A stretch of 64,000 nt of DNA, from assembly GCA_013407085.1 (NCBI GenBank), contig JACCGJ010024126.1, positions 1-64,000 on the forward strand, given 5' to 3'. The translations under genes were made by a program, and so were the position numbers. Positions 40,001-45,550 of this stretch are shown here, piece by piece; positions within the stretch are counted from its first letter, which is position 1, and every line of letters starts with the position of its first letter. Below the pieces are notes generated by a model. It was not told where the DNA came from. It searched no databases and saw only the letters and a list, made by a program, of their open reading frames with translations. Source of the stretch: Atriophallophorus winterbourni. Its lineage: Eukaryota > Platyhelminthes > Trematoda > Plagiorchiida > Microphallidae.

Positions 40001-43000
40001 ATTAGACAAACCTTAATCACAAGAGGTATGTCGTGCGAACCCTAGGATTTCATCTTAGTAGCAGCAGTATAACCATTACTGTTGAATGGCATGAACCCAA
40101 AATGCGTTTAAGCGTTAGAAAGTGAGACGTCGCATGCAGAGTTGTTCAGATCAAGCTTGATGTTTAACGCATCTGACATGTAAATCTGAATTTACCGCGT
40201 TGTTGAAATAAATTCAGTGAATTATAGACGAAGTTAAAATAGGCGTGGTACAAATCCATCGGCTTTTTAAGTACCAGATATATGTGCAGTTGTGGAAACA
40301 ACTTGAGGTCTGTAGCTCTGCGAAAGTACCCGGAGTTCTCGGAAAATGATTGAAATTCCAGAGAAAAATACGGTTTATTGGCAAACATTTTGTCCAGAAG
40401 ACTTCCGTTTTCAATTGCACAATTTATTTAAAAGTTGACTTTCATGAGTTTTGTTTACAGACTATAATATCGTTTTACACCATGCGAAGGTGATATTATT
40501 ACTGCATTCGTTTTCAAAACTCGCTAGCTCGGCGAAAAATGAATCTGTCTGCTTTTCATTATCGCATATCGATAAACTCTTTTCTTCACCCTTAACGAAT
40601 TTTTCCCAAATTCTGCGCAGTTAGGATTGCTGCGGTGCTTCGTGTTTGCAAGGATATTTCTACTTAGAAAATTTTGACGAGTACTAGTTATCTGAGGAAA
40701 CTGGTTTAGTTTATAATATAAGGCGACAGTTGCTTACTTTCCTGTATTCGCTGATTACTCTTCAGTTTTGCGTGAGTCACACAAGAGCCAGGGGGCTTTG
40801 GGTGGTAGTGCACCCATGCAAATTCAGTTTATCGCATGTCCTGCTGACAAAACAGTTCATATTTTTATTCATTTCTGAAGCGAGATTACATTACACCTTC
40901 TCTTGCAGTTTTTCATACTGGTGCGGTATTTTCGTTTAGACATGTAATAACGCATTGGATGCATGCGGAAACAAGCTAGAGTTTCGCTGTCGTCAACCCG
41001 TTTCCTGTATATCTGTCAAAACCTCGAAATGTTCATACTTCTGTCATTGTAGCGATAAAATTTTTTGACACTTGATTGAATCCGTCTTTCAATTAGAGTG
41101 AGGTCGTTTGAGCCCGGTGTTTGTAGGCATGCAAGGTCATAGATTATCTTATCTCTCCTGTTGAGGAATTTTTCGTTTTTATTGTATGACAGTAAAGTAT
41201 TCGATACATGCTAACACCGTAATGCCGACTTTGCTAAGCTTACGAATTTCGGATTGGGACTGATGCAGTGAGAGTATGAAATACTGTTACGCATAAATAC
41301 GAGTCTTTCGCCTGGACGTATGTATCTTGGGGAATATCATTGATGAGGTTATAAATGATTTTACGTTTAATAATACTCCGTAAAATTGAATGTCACCGAA
41401 GAGACAGTAAGATACGCAAGAATCACTTGAAGATTAAAAATTATAAACTATTTCTTACCACACAAGGAGGTGATAGCGTCATTCTCTTCGTGGACATAGC
41501 TCCGAACCACAGCTTCCTCCATAATCTTCTTGACCTATAGCGTCGATAAACAAAATTCAAACTCCGACAAATGTGAGTTTAAAAACAAGCGAAAATGGAA
41601 TGCGTATGCGCTTGCACACCAATGCTATGGTATGATAACATATGTCTGATACTGTCAGGTTGCCCAGGCCTAGACAGATACGAGAAAGAAAATAAAAATG
41701 GTACTGAGACTCCAGCGTGTTTCAGCATGCATCTCACTCCCGGTGGCCACACACTGCACACCAATGCAGTATCAACAGTTTGAGACGGTGATGTTTTAAT
41801 TGTTTGACACTAATCTATTGTGATGCGTGCAAGGTTCTTGATATGCTTTCAAATACATTACAGGAAAATTTAACCTACAAGCAATTTACAGGTGTGCGAA
41901 CAAATATACGAACGGAAACCCAAATCAAGAATCACTCAAAGCACCCTACTCACTGTTGGTGGCAAACATGCTTTGTTATAACGTGAGGTATAAGTTTACA
42001 GCAGGTATGGTATGAAAGCAAAAGCCTGATCCAGGCAAAGTGCTGCACGTGGGCTACGATACTGTCGGGTTGCCCAGGCCTAAACAGATATGAGGAAGAA
42101 AAAATACCAGGAAGACTACTGCGAAATAGTGGCTTACATTATCACATGTATTTATTAATTTCACGTTGTATTACTGGCAGACATTATGATCTGTAAGCAA
42201 TCACGGATTTGTAAATTATCGAATGGTACGTCTTTTAGAGAAAATTAATAATCACGTATGATCTACAGGAAAGGATATAATTCAATCTTTAAATGAATAT
42301 TAAAATTGGAATGTGAGTAAGGGTGTGTGAGCCAGTATGTTTGTATGTATGAAATCACAAGCCTGATTCAGGCAAAGTGCGGCACAGTCAGACTGCACGT
42401 GGGCTGAGATACTGTCAGGTTGCCCAGGCCTAGACAGATATGACAAAATAAAGTGTGAGCCAGAGGATACATTGATCTTTTAAAATGTACAACAATTATT
42501 TTCTGGCTATAAATTTTACATTGATGAATGAAGTGATTTCCATTCCATTTGAGAATAAAAAATTTTCGCCGGGACTTTGGTTAAAAATATACTCGTATTC
42601 CATCTCAAAAATGTGACGGTTATCACATGGGATGATGTGGCTCTAGAATATTCACTCCGAGAAACAATGGCAACAGTCGGAGAACCAATGATGAAAAAGT
42701 TAAATCGATACGGTCAAATTTCATGTTGATAAAATCCCGTGTTTTAACTCTTCCAGTAAGTTTGTGTTATAAACACTCATCAAGTGAACAGTAAAAGAAT
42801 ATAAAAAAAGCGAGAGTGATTAGGGAAGCAGGAATATTAAAGTGACATATTGTTCACCGTAGTTTTGATAATAATCGGACATTCAATGAACACTCTATGT
42901 ACACGAATATACAAAGACGCATTTCAGAATAGAACATATGTAATGGAATGCTTATTTGCAATAATAAAATACGAATACCAACCTGAGCTTTGACTTCATT

Positions 43001-43036
43001 CAAAAGAACAGATTTACGAGAATTTGGGTCGGCCAT
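12936..43036 (-). CDS. SGSM: SGSM-family RUN/PH-like/TBC protein (21 coding exons, complete)
   Basis: This gene encodes a small G protein signalling modulator. Vertebrate SGSM1/2 (RUTBC2/RUTBC1) bind Rap and Rab GTPases and are Rab GAPs on endosomal or Golgi membranes. I joined 21 exons by GT-AG sites: 3828 nt, 1275 residues, against about 1150 in human SGSM1. An N-terminal RUN domain covers roughly residues 15-240 ([42 protein letters not shown]). Next come the SGSM signature [12 protein letters not shown] (about 385-395) and a PH-like Rab-binding region (about 400-510, [16 protein letters not shown]). The TBC domain (about 660-1275) is split by a long linker. Both catalytic fingers are present: IDKDVSR with Arg961 and GYIQGM with Gln1018. 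All exon phases agree and no stop interrupts. I cannot tell SGSM1 from SGSM2, and invertebrates may have a single orthologue. The 30-kb span reflects repeat-filled introns. Confidence 0.93.
13103..13270 (-). CDS. SGSM: SGSM exon 20 (TBC)
   Basis: Acceptor CTTTTTAG, donor GTGAGT, phase 1 in and out. Encodes [18 protein letters not shown] and [20 protein letters not shown], near-identical in pattern to vertebrate SGSM. Confidence 0.95.
13805..13901 (-). CDS. SGSM: SGSM exon 19 (TBC)
   Basis: Acceptor TGCACAG, donor GTACGT, phase 0 in and 1 out. Encodes FDPDLRKF and [16 protein letters not shown], matching the family's HFYFCYRWFLLDFKR. Confidence 0.94.
14173..14729 (-). CDS. SGSM: SGSM exon 18 (glutamine finger and Ser/Pro insert)
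   Basis: Acceptor TTATCACAG, donor GTGAGC, phase 1 in and 0 out. Encodes [29 protein letters not shown] (YxQ glutamine finger) and [16 protein letters not shown]. About 95 residues rich in Ser, Pro and Thr follow, where vertebrate SGSM has about five, before [11 protein letters not shown]. Confidence 0.94.
15292..15385 (-). CDS. SGSM: SGSM exon 17 (catalytic arginine finger)
   Basis: Acceptor ATCTACTAG, donor GTGAGT, phase 0 in and 1 out. Encodes [20 protein letters not shown] and CDRN, matching the family's [27 protein letters not shown] fits IxxDxxR, and its Arg (about residue 961) is the GAP arginine finger. Confidence 0.93.
15941..16180 (+). repeat. SINE-like family A, near full length, plus
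   Basis: Runs from CGGATGTGCA through CTAAATTGATTGGCCACC and TTGCCTGGATCAGGCTTG to a TTTCATACCATA tail. It lies in the intron between SGSM exons 16 and 17, opposite in orientation to the gene. Confidence 0.8.
16364..16662 (-). CDS. SGSM: SGSM exon 16 (TBC inter-lobe linker)
   Basis: Acceptor AAAATATAG, donor GTGAGT, phase 1 in and 0 out. It is open throughout and encodes [20 protein letters not shown] and a Ser/Pro-rich end. No homology is seen, so assignment is by splice phase and position. Confidence 0.72.
16663..17044. other. Intronic sequence, nothing recognised
   Basis: Part of the SGSM intron 15-16. No repeat family or coding signal was identified. Confidence 0.5.
17045..17520 (-). 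mobile_element. 5'-truncated RTE-like LINE 3' end with an inserted family A copy
   Basis: 17045-17076 and 17304-17520 match the RTE-like 3' UTR at 2483-2760, including the ATCATCATCAT tail and the CATCAGCATG/CAGCTTCCTTGCG block. Family A interrupts it at 17077-17303. The uninterrupted site exists near 2490. Confidence 0.75.
17077..17303 (-). repeat. SINE-like family A, full copy with target duplication CACCGGT
   Basis: This 227-bp copy is bounded by CACCGGT at 17070-17076 and 17304-17310. The empty site is seen in the related sequence at about 2490-2510. This is the best evidence for the ends and the mobility of family A. Confidence 0.85.
17986..18079 (-). CDS. SGSM: SGSM exon 15 (TBC inter-lobe linker)
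   Basis: Acceptor GTATTCGACAG, donor GTAAGC, phase 0 in and 1 out, exactly what exons 14 and 16 require. Ser-rich and acidic with no homology, typical of the variable linker inside SGSM TBC domains. Confidence 0.72.
18185..18295 (-). repeat. Dispersed family B element, minus
   Basis: Carries GGATGACGGTAAACAACCGG and GGACGTGAGCAACGC, the family B landmarks in reverse. It lies about 100 bp upstream of SGSM exon 15 in the intron. Confidence 0.6.
18598..19225 (-). mobile_element. LINE C-terminus fragment (family D), interrupted by a family B element
   Basis: Minus-strand remnant of a LINE C-terminus of the type [18 protein letters not shown], then KDVCKRD, then a basic ERRSRRRR region and a Cys/His motif [18 protein letters not shown]. 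Family B is inserted at 19002-19123. A second copy lies in the opposite orientation at 20755-21265. Confidence 0.75.
19002..19123 (+). mobile_element. Family B element, 122 bp, with 11-bp target duplication GACCATTTTCC
   Basis: GACCATTTTCC stands at 18991-19001 and again at 19124-19134. The flanking LINE sequence reads through when the insert is taken out. Inside are TGGTGCTCACATCCCCAT, TTGCCGTCATCAGGTGGAGA and AAGATCAGGTTCAGTGA. There are no terminal inverted repeats and no coding capacity. Confidence 0.85.
19226..20754. other. Intronic sequence, nothing recognised
   Basis: Within the SGSM intron 14-15, between two oppositely oriented LINE ends. No supported coding exon or known repeat was found. 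Confidence 0.5.
20755..21265 (+). mobile_element. LINE C-terminus fragment (family D), plus
   Basis: Encodes [46 protein letters not shown], then in a second frame [19 protein letters not shown] and [12 protein letters not shown], continuing as SRIGLFSH. This is the tail of an endonuclease-RT type LINE. It includes the Cys/His motif and a short 3' UTR. Confidence 0.8.
21387..21608 (-). CDS. SGSM: SGSM exon 14 (TBC motif A)
   Basis: Acceptor CGTCCTCAG, donor GTTAGT, phase 0 both sides. Starts [20 protein letters not shown], the TBC motif A (family VWPFLLGHYQF), then NEWKELQAW, followed by the linker. Homology runs straight across the join with exon 13. Confidence 0.93.
21853..22085 (+). repeat. 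Composite repeat A-C (truncated family A joined to family C)
   Basis: Family A 3' half (GGCCTGGGCAACCTGACAGT to CATACCATACC) is followed by family C (GCAAACAGCATGAAACCGGT, GGAAATGCATGCAAATGAGC). A closely similar composite lies at 35970-36212. Confidence 0.75.
22111..22156 (+). repeat. SINE-like family A, 3' end only
   Basis: GATCAGGCTTGTGCTTTCAT followed by ACAT/ATAC repeats. It shows the tail turning into a microsatellite. Confidence 0.6.
22157..23013. other. Intronic sequence, nothing recognised
   Basis: SGSM intron 13-14. No repeat or coding signal was identified. Confidence 0.5.
23014..23082 (-). CDS. SGSM: SGSM exon 13 (TBC)
   Basis: A 69-nt exon, acceptor TTTGTTAG, donor GTATGT, phase 0 both sides. 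Encodes [17 protein letters not shown], matching the family's LLRLIYYGGIQPEIRKA. Confidence 0.88.
23746..23990 (-). repeat. SINE-like family A, near full length, minus
   Basis: TATGGTATGAAAGCACAATC through TGCCCAGGACTAGACAGATA to GCACGATTGCACATCCGTG. It lies in the SGSM intron 12-13 in the same orientation as the gene. Confidence 0.8.
24426..24574 (-). CDS. SGSM: SGSM exon 12 (start of TBC region)
   Basis: Acceptor GTGCCTCAG completes a Trp codon (KKW). Donor is GTACGT, phase 1 in and 0 out. Encodes [15 protein letters not shown] and [13 protein letters not shown], like the family's LTARIWEQYLHD. Confidence 0.88.
24612..24640 (+). repeat. Family B fragment
   Basis: Short GGGTTCAGTGAGCCGTTAAA segment like the 3' part of family B. 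Confidence 0.4.
24782..24975. repeat. Inverted pair of family B elements
   Basis: A plus copy (24782-24862, CTGTCATCAGGTGAAGACAG, GGTTCGGTGAGC) faces a minus copy (24890-24975, GCTCACCGAACCCAATCTTA, GATGTGAG). The two share a short loop, so the transcript could fold on itself. Confidence 0.7.
25268..25463 (+). repeat. Truncated family A copy with a long (ATAC)n microsatellite tail
   Basis: GGCCTGGGCAATCTGACA to TTTCATACATA runs directly into about 110 bp of ATAC/ACAT repeats with few interruptions (25350-25463). Open frames read through it are low-complexity artefacts. Confidence 0.8.
25836..25992 (-). CDS. SGSM: SGSM exon 11 (approach to TBC)
   Basis: Acceptor CTATTTCAG, donor GTAAGT, phase 0 in and 1 out. 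Encodes [18 protein letters not shown], comparable to the family's LCDNMKYQILSRAFYGW helix. Confidence 0.85.
26053..26991. other. Intronic sequence with an (AAT)n run
   Basis: SGSM intron 10-11. Holds an AAT microsatellite at 26272-26291 and otherwise nothing recognised. Confidence 0.5.
26992..27281 (-). CDS. SGSM: SGSM exon 10 (linker)
   Basis: Acceptor TATACTTAG, donor CAG/GTAAGA, phase 1 in and 0 out. Encodes a basic, Ser-rich, probably unstructured linker ([15 protein letters not shown]). Homology is weak, and phase agreement on both sides is the main support. Confidence 0.78.
27748..27805 (-). repeat. SINE-like family A, short fragment, minus
   Basis: TATGGTATGAAAGCACAAGC, CTGATCCAGGCA and GCCGCACAGTCAGAG only. 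5' truncated. Confidence 0.6.
28191..28355 (-). CDS. SGSM: SGSM exon 9 (PH-like domain, second half)
   Basis: Acceptor TTAAACAG, donor GTAAGC, phase 1 in and out. Encodes [16 protein letters not shown] and [10 protein letters not shown], matching the family's LVLVSQDGIQRPPLHF and FLSCLENGLL. Confidence 0.9.
28400..29255. other. Intronic sequence, nothing recognised
   Basis: Part of the SGSM intron 8-9 with no identified repeat family or exon. Confidence 0.45.
29256..29510 (+). mobile_element. LINE C-terminus fragment (family D), preceded by (CTA)n
   Basis: Encodes [19 protein letters not shown] and [24 protein letters not shown] microsatellite at 29256-29273 sits at its 5' edge. A short (CAA)n-like end closes it. 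Confidence 0.75.
29838..29985 (+). repeat. SINE-like family A, degenerate, plus
   Basis: CGCATGCGAAAACACGCTGA, CTGTCTAGGCCTGGACAACC and TTTGCCTGGATCAGGCTTAT mark a mutated copy. Confidence 0.6.
30425..30700 (+). mobile_element. LINE C-terminus fragment (family D) with internal deletion
   Basis: Encodes a piece with [14 protein letters not shown] and [16 protein letters not shown], then jumps to the terminal UTR (GATGTACATCCATGGTCGAC). The Cys/His region is missing. Confidence 0.65.
30967..31159 (-). CDS. SGSM: SGSM exon 8 (PH-like domain, first half)
   Basis: Acceptor TTCTACAG. Donor GTGGGC was chosen over nearby GTACGT and GTAGGT because only it gives phase 1 and a gap-free match across the junction. 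Encodes [12 protein letters not shown] and [10 protein letters not shown], as in the family's PGYLSLHQ and LKWTPN. Confidence 0.88.
31795..32176 (-). mobile_element. LINE C-terminus fragment (family D), minus
   Basis: Minus strand carries the [18 protein letters not shown] motif, the ERR-rich stretch and KDVCKRD equivalents. The part 32038-32176 is repeated directly at 32803-32937. Confidence 0.65.
32177..32700 (-). other. GC-richer insert, candidate LINE 5' leader
   Basis: About 500 bp of distinctly higher G+C than the surrounding intron, with no clear reading frame. It separates two similar LINE C-terminal fragments on the same strand, as expected if the 5' leader of one LINE copy lies next to the 3' part of another. 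The identity is inferred. Confidence 0.4.
32701..32940 (-). mobile_element. LINE C-terminus fragment (family D), second direct copy
   Basis: Nearly repeats 31950-32176, including AACTCGTAGGGTCAAGAGCT, GTACCGCAAGTGCGGTCTG and CTCCTGTGTAATCACACG. Confidence 0.65.
33231..33482 (-). CDS. SGSM: SGSM exon 7 (signature TLVYGKNNV)
   Basis: Acceptor CCTGTTTCAG, donor GTGAGT, phase 0 both sides. Ends with [20 protein letters not shown] and NVHIP, the most recognisable SGSM motif. The Arg-rich run RSSRLRRRR precedes it. Confidence 0.93.
33483..33512 (-). other. SGSM: 30-nt micro-intron of SGSM
   Basis: Starts GTCTTAAACT and ends CCTGTTTCAG on the minus strand. It is 30 nt, divisible by three and free of in-frame stops, so retention would add ten mostly hydrophobic residues ([10 protein letters not shown]) without breaking the frame. 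Those residues are foreign to the surrounding Ser-rich linker, which favours an intron. Confidence 0.65.
33513..33787 (-). CDS. SGSM: SGSM exon 6 (end of RUN, linker)
   Basis: Acceptor AACTCAG, phase 1 in and 0 out. Encodes [20 protein letters not shown], equivalent to the family's [20 protein letters not shown], then SELIKRHGM and a Ser/Pro-rich linker. It is separated from exon 7 by only 30 nt. Confidence 0.9.
33850..34726. other. Intronic sequence, nothing recognised
   Basis: SGSM intron 5-6. A plus-strand open frame at 34124-34399 has no recognisable product and no support. Confidence 0.45.
34727..34782 (-). CDS. SGSM: SGSM exon 5 (short, divergent RUN segment)
   Basis: A 56-nt exon chosen because acceptor (GTCTAG) and donor (GTGAGC) give exactly the phases needed (2 in, 1 out). 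It also encodes AYYEMEL where the family has KYYEKEAL. It lacks the family's following DPVDGPIL motif, so it is either unusually divergent or not the right exon. Confidence 0.6.
34783..35840. other. Intronic sequence, nothing recognised
   Basis: Part of the SGSM intron 4-5 before the family A copy. No coding signal was identified. Confidence 0.45.
35841..36212 (+). repeat. Family A (near full length) joined to family C
   Basis: Starts ACGGATGTGCAATCGTACAG, includes CTAAATTGATTGGCCGCC, and continues from CATACCATACC into GCAAACAGCATGAAACCGGT and GGAAATGCATGCAAATGAGC. From about 35970 on it closely matches 21853-22085. Confidence 0.78.
36213..36979. other. Intronic sequence, nothing firmly recognised
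   Basis: A minus-strand stretch near 36375-36440 gives [15 protein letters not shown] and a Cys/Lys-rich end, which looks like a protein-coding relic, but the family is unknown to me. Confidence 0.35.
36980..37125 (+). repeat. SINE-like family A, degenerate, plus
   Basis: GCAGAAACACGCTGGGGTCC, GCCCACGTAAAGTCTATAAC and GTGCGGCAATTTCA mark a diverged copy. Confidence 0.6.
37395..37705. repeat. Two family C copies in inverted orientation
   Basis: CGACCGGTTTCGTGCTGTTT (37448-37467) faces CAAACAGCACGAAACCGGTC (about 37657-37676). These are head-to-head copies about 200 bp apart. Confidence 0.65.
37870..38240. other. Intronic sequence, nothing recognised
   Basis: AT-rich part of the SGSM intron 4-5 without identified features. 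Confidence 0.45.
38241..38462 (+). repeat. SINE-like family A, near full length, plus
   Basis: GGAGTGCAGTATTTCTGTGC, CATATCTGTCTAGGCCTGGG and TTTGCCTGGATCAGGCTTT. Lies about 285 bp from SGSM exon 4. Confidence 0.75.
38748..38849 (-). CDS. SGSM: SGSM exon 4 (RUN core)
   Basis: Acceptor CGTTTCAG, donor GTAAGT, phase 2 in and 2 out. Encodes [20 protein letters not shown], almost the family's KHLWIRTALFEKVLDKI. A longer open frame on this strand in another register is a shadow of this exon. Confidence 0.92.
38960..39531. other. Intronic sequence, nothing recognised
   Basis: SGSM intron 3-4, no identified repeat. Confidence 0.45.
39532..39901 (-). CDS. SGSM: SGSM exon 3 (RUN domain, Ser/Asn-rich insert)
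   Basis: Acceptor CTTCTAG, donor GTGAGC, phase 1 in and 2 out. Starts [12 protein letters not shown], matching the family's VEACVLHGLRR helix. It then diverges into an Asn- and Arg-rich stretch with no visible homology before rejoining the RUN core in exon 4. Confidence 0.87.
39902..40957. other. Intronic sequence, nothing firmly recognised
   Basis: SGSM intron 2-3. A minus-strand open frame around 40164-40388 has no known homologue. Exons 2 and 3 join cleanly without it. Confidence 0.45.
40958..41030 (+). repeat. SINE-like family A, very degenerate, plus
   Basis: Weak resemblance only: GATGCATGCGGAAACAAGCT and TATATCTGTCAAAACCTCG. Confidence 0.4.
41459..41534 (-). CDS. SGSM: SGSM exon 2 (RUN domain start)
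   Basis: Acceptor GCTATAG, donor GTAAGA. Encodes [19 protein letters not shown], close to the first RUN helix of vertebrate SGSM. Phase 0 in, phase 1 out. Confidence 0.9.
41618..41760 (-). repeat. SINE-like family A, truncated, minus
   Basis: GATACTGTCAGGTTGCCCAG, GCCTAGACAGATACGAG and CATGCATCTCACTCCCGGTG. Lies about 85 bp upstream of SGSM exon 2 in the intron. Confidence 0.7.
42006..42100 (-). repeat. SINE-like family A, truncated, minus
   Basis: TATGGTATGAAAGCAAAAGC, GTGCTGCACGTGGGC and TGCCCAGGCCTAAACAGATA. Confidence 0.7.
42341..42452 (-). repeat. SINE-like family A, truncated, minus
   Basis: TGTATGAAATCACAAGCCTG, GACTGCACGTGGGCTGAGAT and GCCCAGGCCTAGACAGATAT. Confidence 0.7.
42983..43036 (-). 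CDS. SGSM: SGSM exon 1 (start codon)
   Basis: Starts at ATG 43036 and encodes 18 residues ending NEVKAQ, then a GTTGGT donor in phase 0. The match of [10 protein letters not shown] to the start of vertebrate SGSM and the phase-0 join to exon 2 decide the start. The donor is weaker than the others in this gene. Confidence 0.8.
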
Positions 43037-43414
43037 TGAAGTAAAACAGATTTTTATTTATAAGCCTAGCATCGGGCCGGCGATAGACATGAGATTTAGT
43101 ATCTGAAATGATTTAAGGAAAGTTATTCGCGCTAAAACCAAGCTCATCAAATTTAAGCAATCTAAACTTGCGGAATATGAGCAACACAAGGCGTTGACCT
43201 GAATGCAGTCGTTCGGTACAAAAATAGCATGCGTTGCAGCTCGTTCTTAATAAATATTGTAAAGATAAATAGTGACAATCAGATCACATGTTTACATGGA
43301 TACAAAAAGAAAATCCACTAACAAATCAGTTATAGGAATGTTTCGATCCGGCGTTCATGATGCTAAATACTTGAATAATCTTGATTTGGCCTCTATACTG
43401 CTAAGCCAGTGTAA

Positions 43415-43640
43415 TCGGCACAAATGTGTGATCGTGCAGCACCTCTGTGCTGTGTAGCTAGCACCGCGCTAAATTGATTGGCCACCGGTATTGAGATACA
43501 TGTGCATACATACTGGAGTCTCACTGTCATAGCTATCTTCCTTTCATAAATCTGTTTAGGCCTGGGAAACTTGAAAATATCTATACCACGGGCAGTCTTT
43601 GACTTTACGGCACTTTGACCGGAGAAGGCTTGTGATTTCA
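43415..43640 (+). repeat. SINE-like family A, near full length, plus
   Basis: CGGCACAAATGTGTGATCGT, CTAAATTGATTGGCCACCGG, TTTAGGCCTGGGAAAC and a CACATACATAC tail. It lies about 380 bp upstream of the SGSM start codon. Confidence 0.75.
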
Positions 43641-43894
43641 CACATACATACGCCAACAAGAGGCCACCGAAAATCGGCAAAATTAATGAAACTCCCCTGA
43701 GTTTTGATGGAACCATAAGATTGGTGACAATTAACACCATGGAGCTACAACATAGCGATACCATTGTTGAAAATGATGAACTGAAGATTGTCGGGCTAAC
43801 TGGAAAGCAAACATAGATCCCGATCCTTCTTTTGCAGGATATAAGCTTGCTTTGAAATAGGTGAGTACAAGACATTTGAATAAGAAGTGAATAA

Positions 43895-43995
43895 TATAAT
43901 GTGGTGCTCACATCCCCATCATCATTGGTTTCTGGCAGTTTACCGTCATCAGGTAGAGAATGTAAGATCAGGTTCAGTGAGCCTTGAAACAGTTG
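43895..43995 (+). repeat. Dispersed family B element, plus
   Basis: TGTGGTGCTCACATCCCCAT, TTACCGTCATCAGGTAGAGA and AAGATCAGGTTCAGTGAGCC. A partial second copy follows near 44135-44180. Confidence 0.7.
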
Positions 43996-44229
43996 TATAG
44001 TTGTAAACAAAGGTATACTTCAATGCTACTGTTAATTAGGATTCTTGCAAAGAACCACGATGTTCAAATACAGAATTTAAAAGTGATTCTTGGTCAAGCA
44101 CTCAAAGCGCTATTAAACGACCAAATATATTTTGTTGCTCACATCCTCATCATTTACACATCACAATTTATTGGTCGTCTACAAGCGCATTCAGTGGTTG
44201 ACCAAGAAACACAAATTGATTCTGTGTTT

Positions 44230-45388
44230 TAACATCGTGGTTATCTGTAGGAACCCTAATTAACAGCGGCAAACGAAGTGAAGAACTATTGAAAAGTTAA
44301 ACATTTTGATAATCAATTTAGTTGGCCAGGCGTTACGCTTCACAGAATTTCAGATCAACATACATTACCAAATGACATAATATCCATAATATTCATTACT
44401 TTTGACTAAATATTAACTGACAGATTAGGTGAACTCTTTGTTGGTCAAGCGCTTAACCATGAATCACTCAACCGTGGAAAAAATATGGAAGCTTGCAGCA
44501 CTGCTCTGGGTTTAGAAAAAACAGAAAATCGACGATCAAGTCGAGCAAAATGTCATCGATATTTAGTGTCTTTAGCTTGATAGCCATTCGGCAAATGCTT
44601 TACTAAGTACTGCAGAAATCGCAGCAATTGTCAAGCGCTCTTAAATGATTCGACACACATGATCGATGTTCGATAAAACAATGCTGCTCAGCATTTGAAC
44701 TTATAGATTTTTAGACGAATTCTACATCTCATTCACCGATATTTCCTCTATAATCTTTTCGTCGATTGACGGTAGTTTCACAGGCCAATAGTTAACTGGT
44801 AAATTGAGTTTTCCTTCCCTAAACATCAGGGATTATTCATTGTTTTCAACATTTCATGAAACCAGTGAAGTGCACTGATATTCGCAAGACAAACGAAACA
44901 TCTTCAATTGATGAAAGTTCACTGTTCAGACGTGGATGGGCAATATCTGGACAGGGGAATTATTTTATATAGCGCATCCCCGAACGTGGATGAATTACAA
45001 AAAATTGAATGGGAGTATTTAATAAAGTAGTACAGTGGACACTCTATTACTTGAAGTAACCTGTGGAAACAGGAATAAAATATCAATTAAAGAGAACGAG
45101 GGATATGCTAATCTGAAGCAATTAACCATGTAAACTAATTAGGTGAATTTATCTAACGTAAATACGAAAATCCTCACGCGGAAGATTTTAAAATCGCTTT
45201 TCGAATATGCTTCATCTGGTAGTTCGATCGACGATCATTCTTGACGGTTCATTCAGTTCGGTTCCGTTCAGTTTTCACATGACTGTAAGTGGCTAACGTC
45301 CAGATGTATTTCGGTGGTATGCAACAGAATAGCGTCCAACACTTAAAACAACAACTTCACAAATTTCTTCTGGTACGCGTGTGATCTA
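44230..45388. other. Intergenic sequence, nothing recognised
   Basis: AT-rich, no supported genes or named repeats. Confidence 0.5.
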
Positions 45389-45550
45389 AAGGGTTTTTCT
45401 GTTAAATAAATAAATATTTTATTGTTGGAATTCCAAGGCATGATCGATAATTATCAAAGTATACAAACAACTTTGATAACTATCGATCATGCTTAGCATG
45501 CCTTGGAATTCCAACAATAAAATATTTATTTATTTACCAGAAAAACCCTT
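45389..45550. repeat. 162-bp near-perfect palindrome
   Basis: The left arm (AAGGGTTTTTCTG, AAATAAATAAATATTTTATT, GGAATTCCAAGGCATG) is mirrored by the right arm ending AAAAACCCTT around a loop of roughly 10 bp. The right arm has an extra GCTTAGCAT. Each arm resembles the (ATTT)n-tailed unit at 49.9-51.3 kb, so it looks like two copies of that 3' end meeting tail-out. Confidence 0.85.

Noticed and set aside
40164..40388. A 74-codon minus-strand frame in SGSM intron 2-3
   Set aside because: Exons 2 and 3 join in phase and match the family without it, and no homology was recognised.
12936..43036. SGSM as a processed pseudogene or contamination
   Set aside because: The coding sequence is split by introns with canonical borders and is open throughout, so it is a genuine genomic gene.
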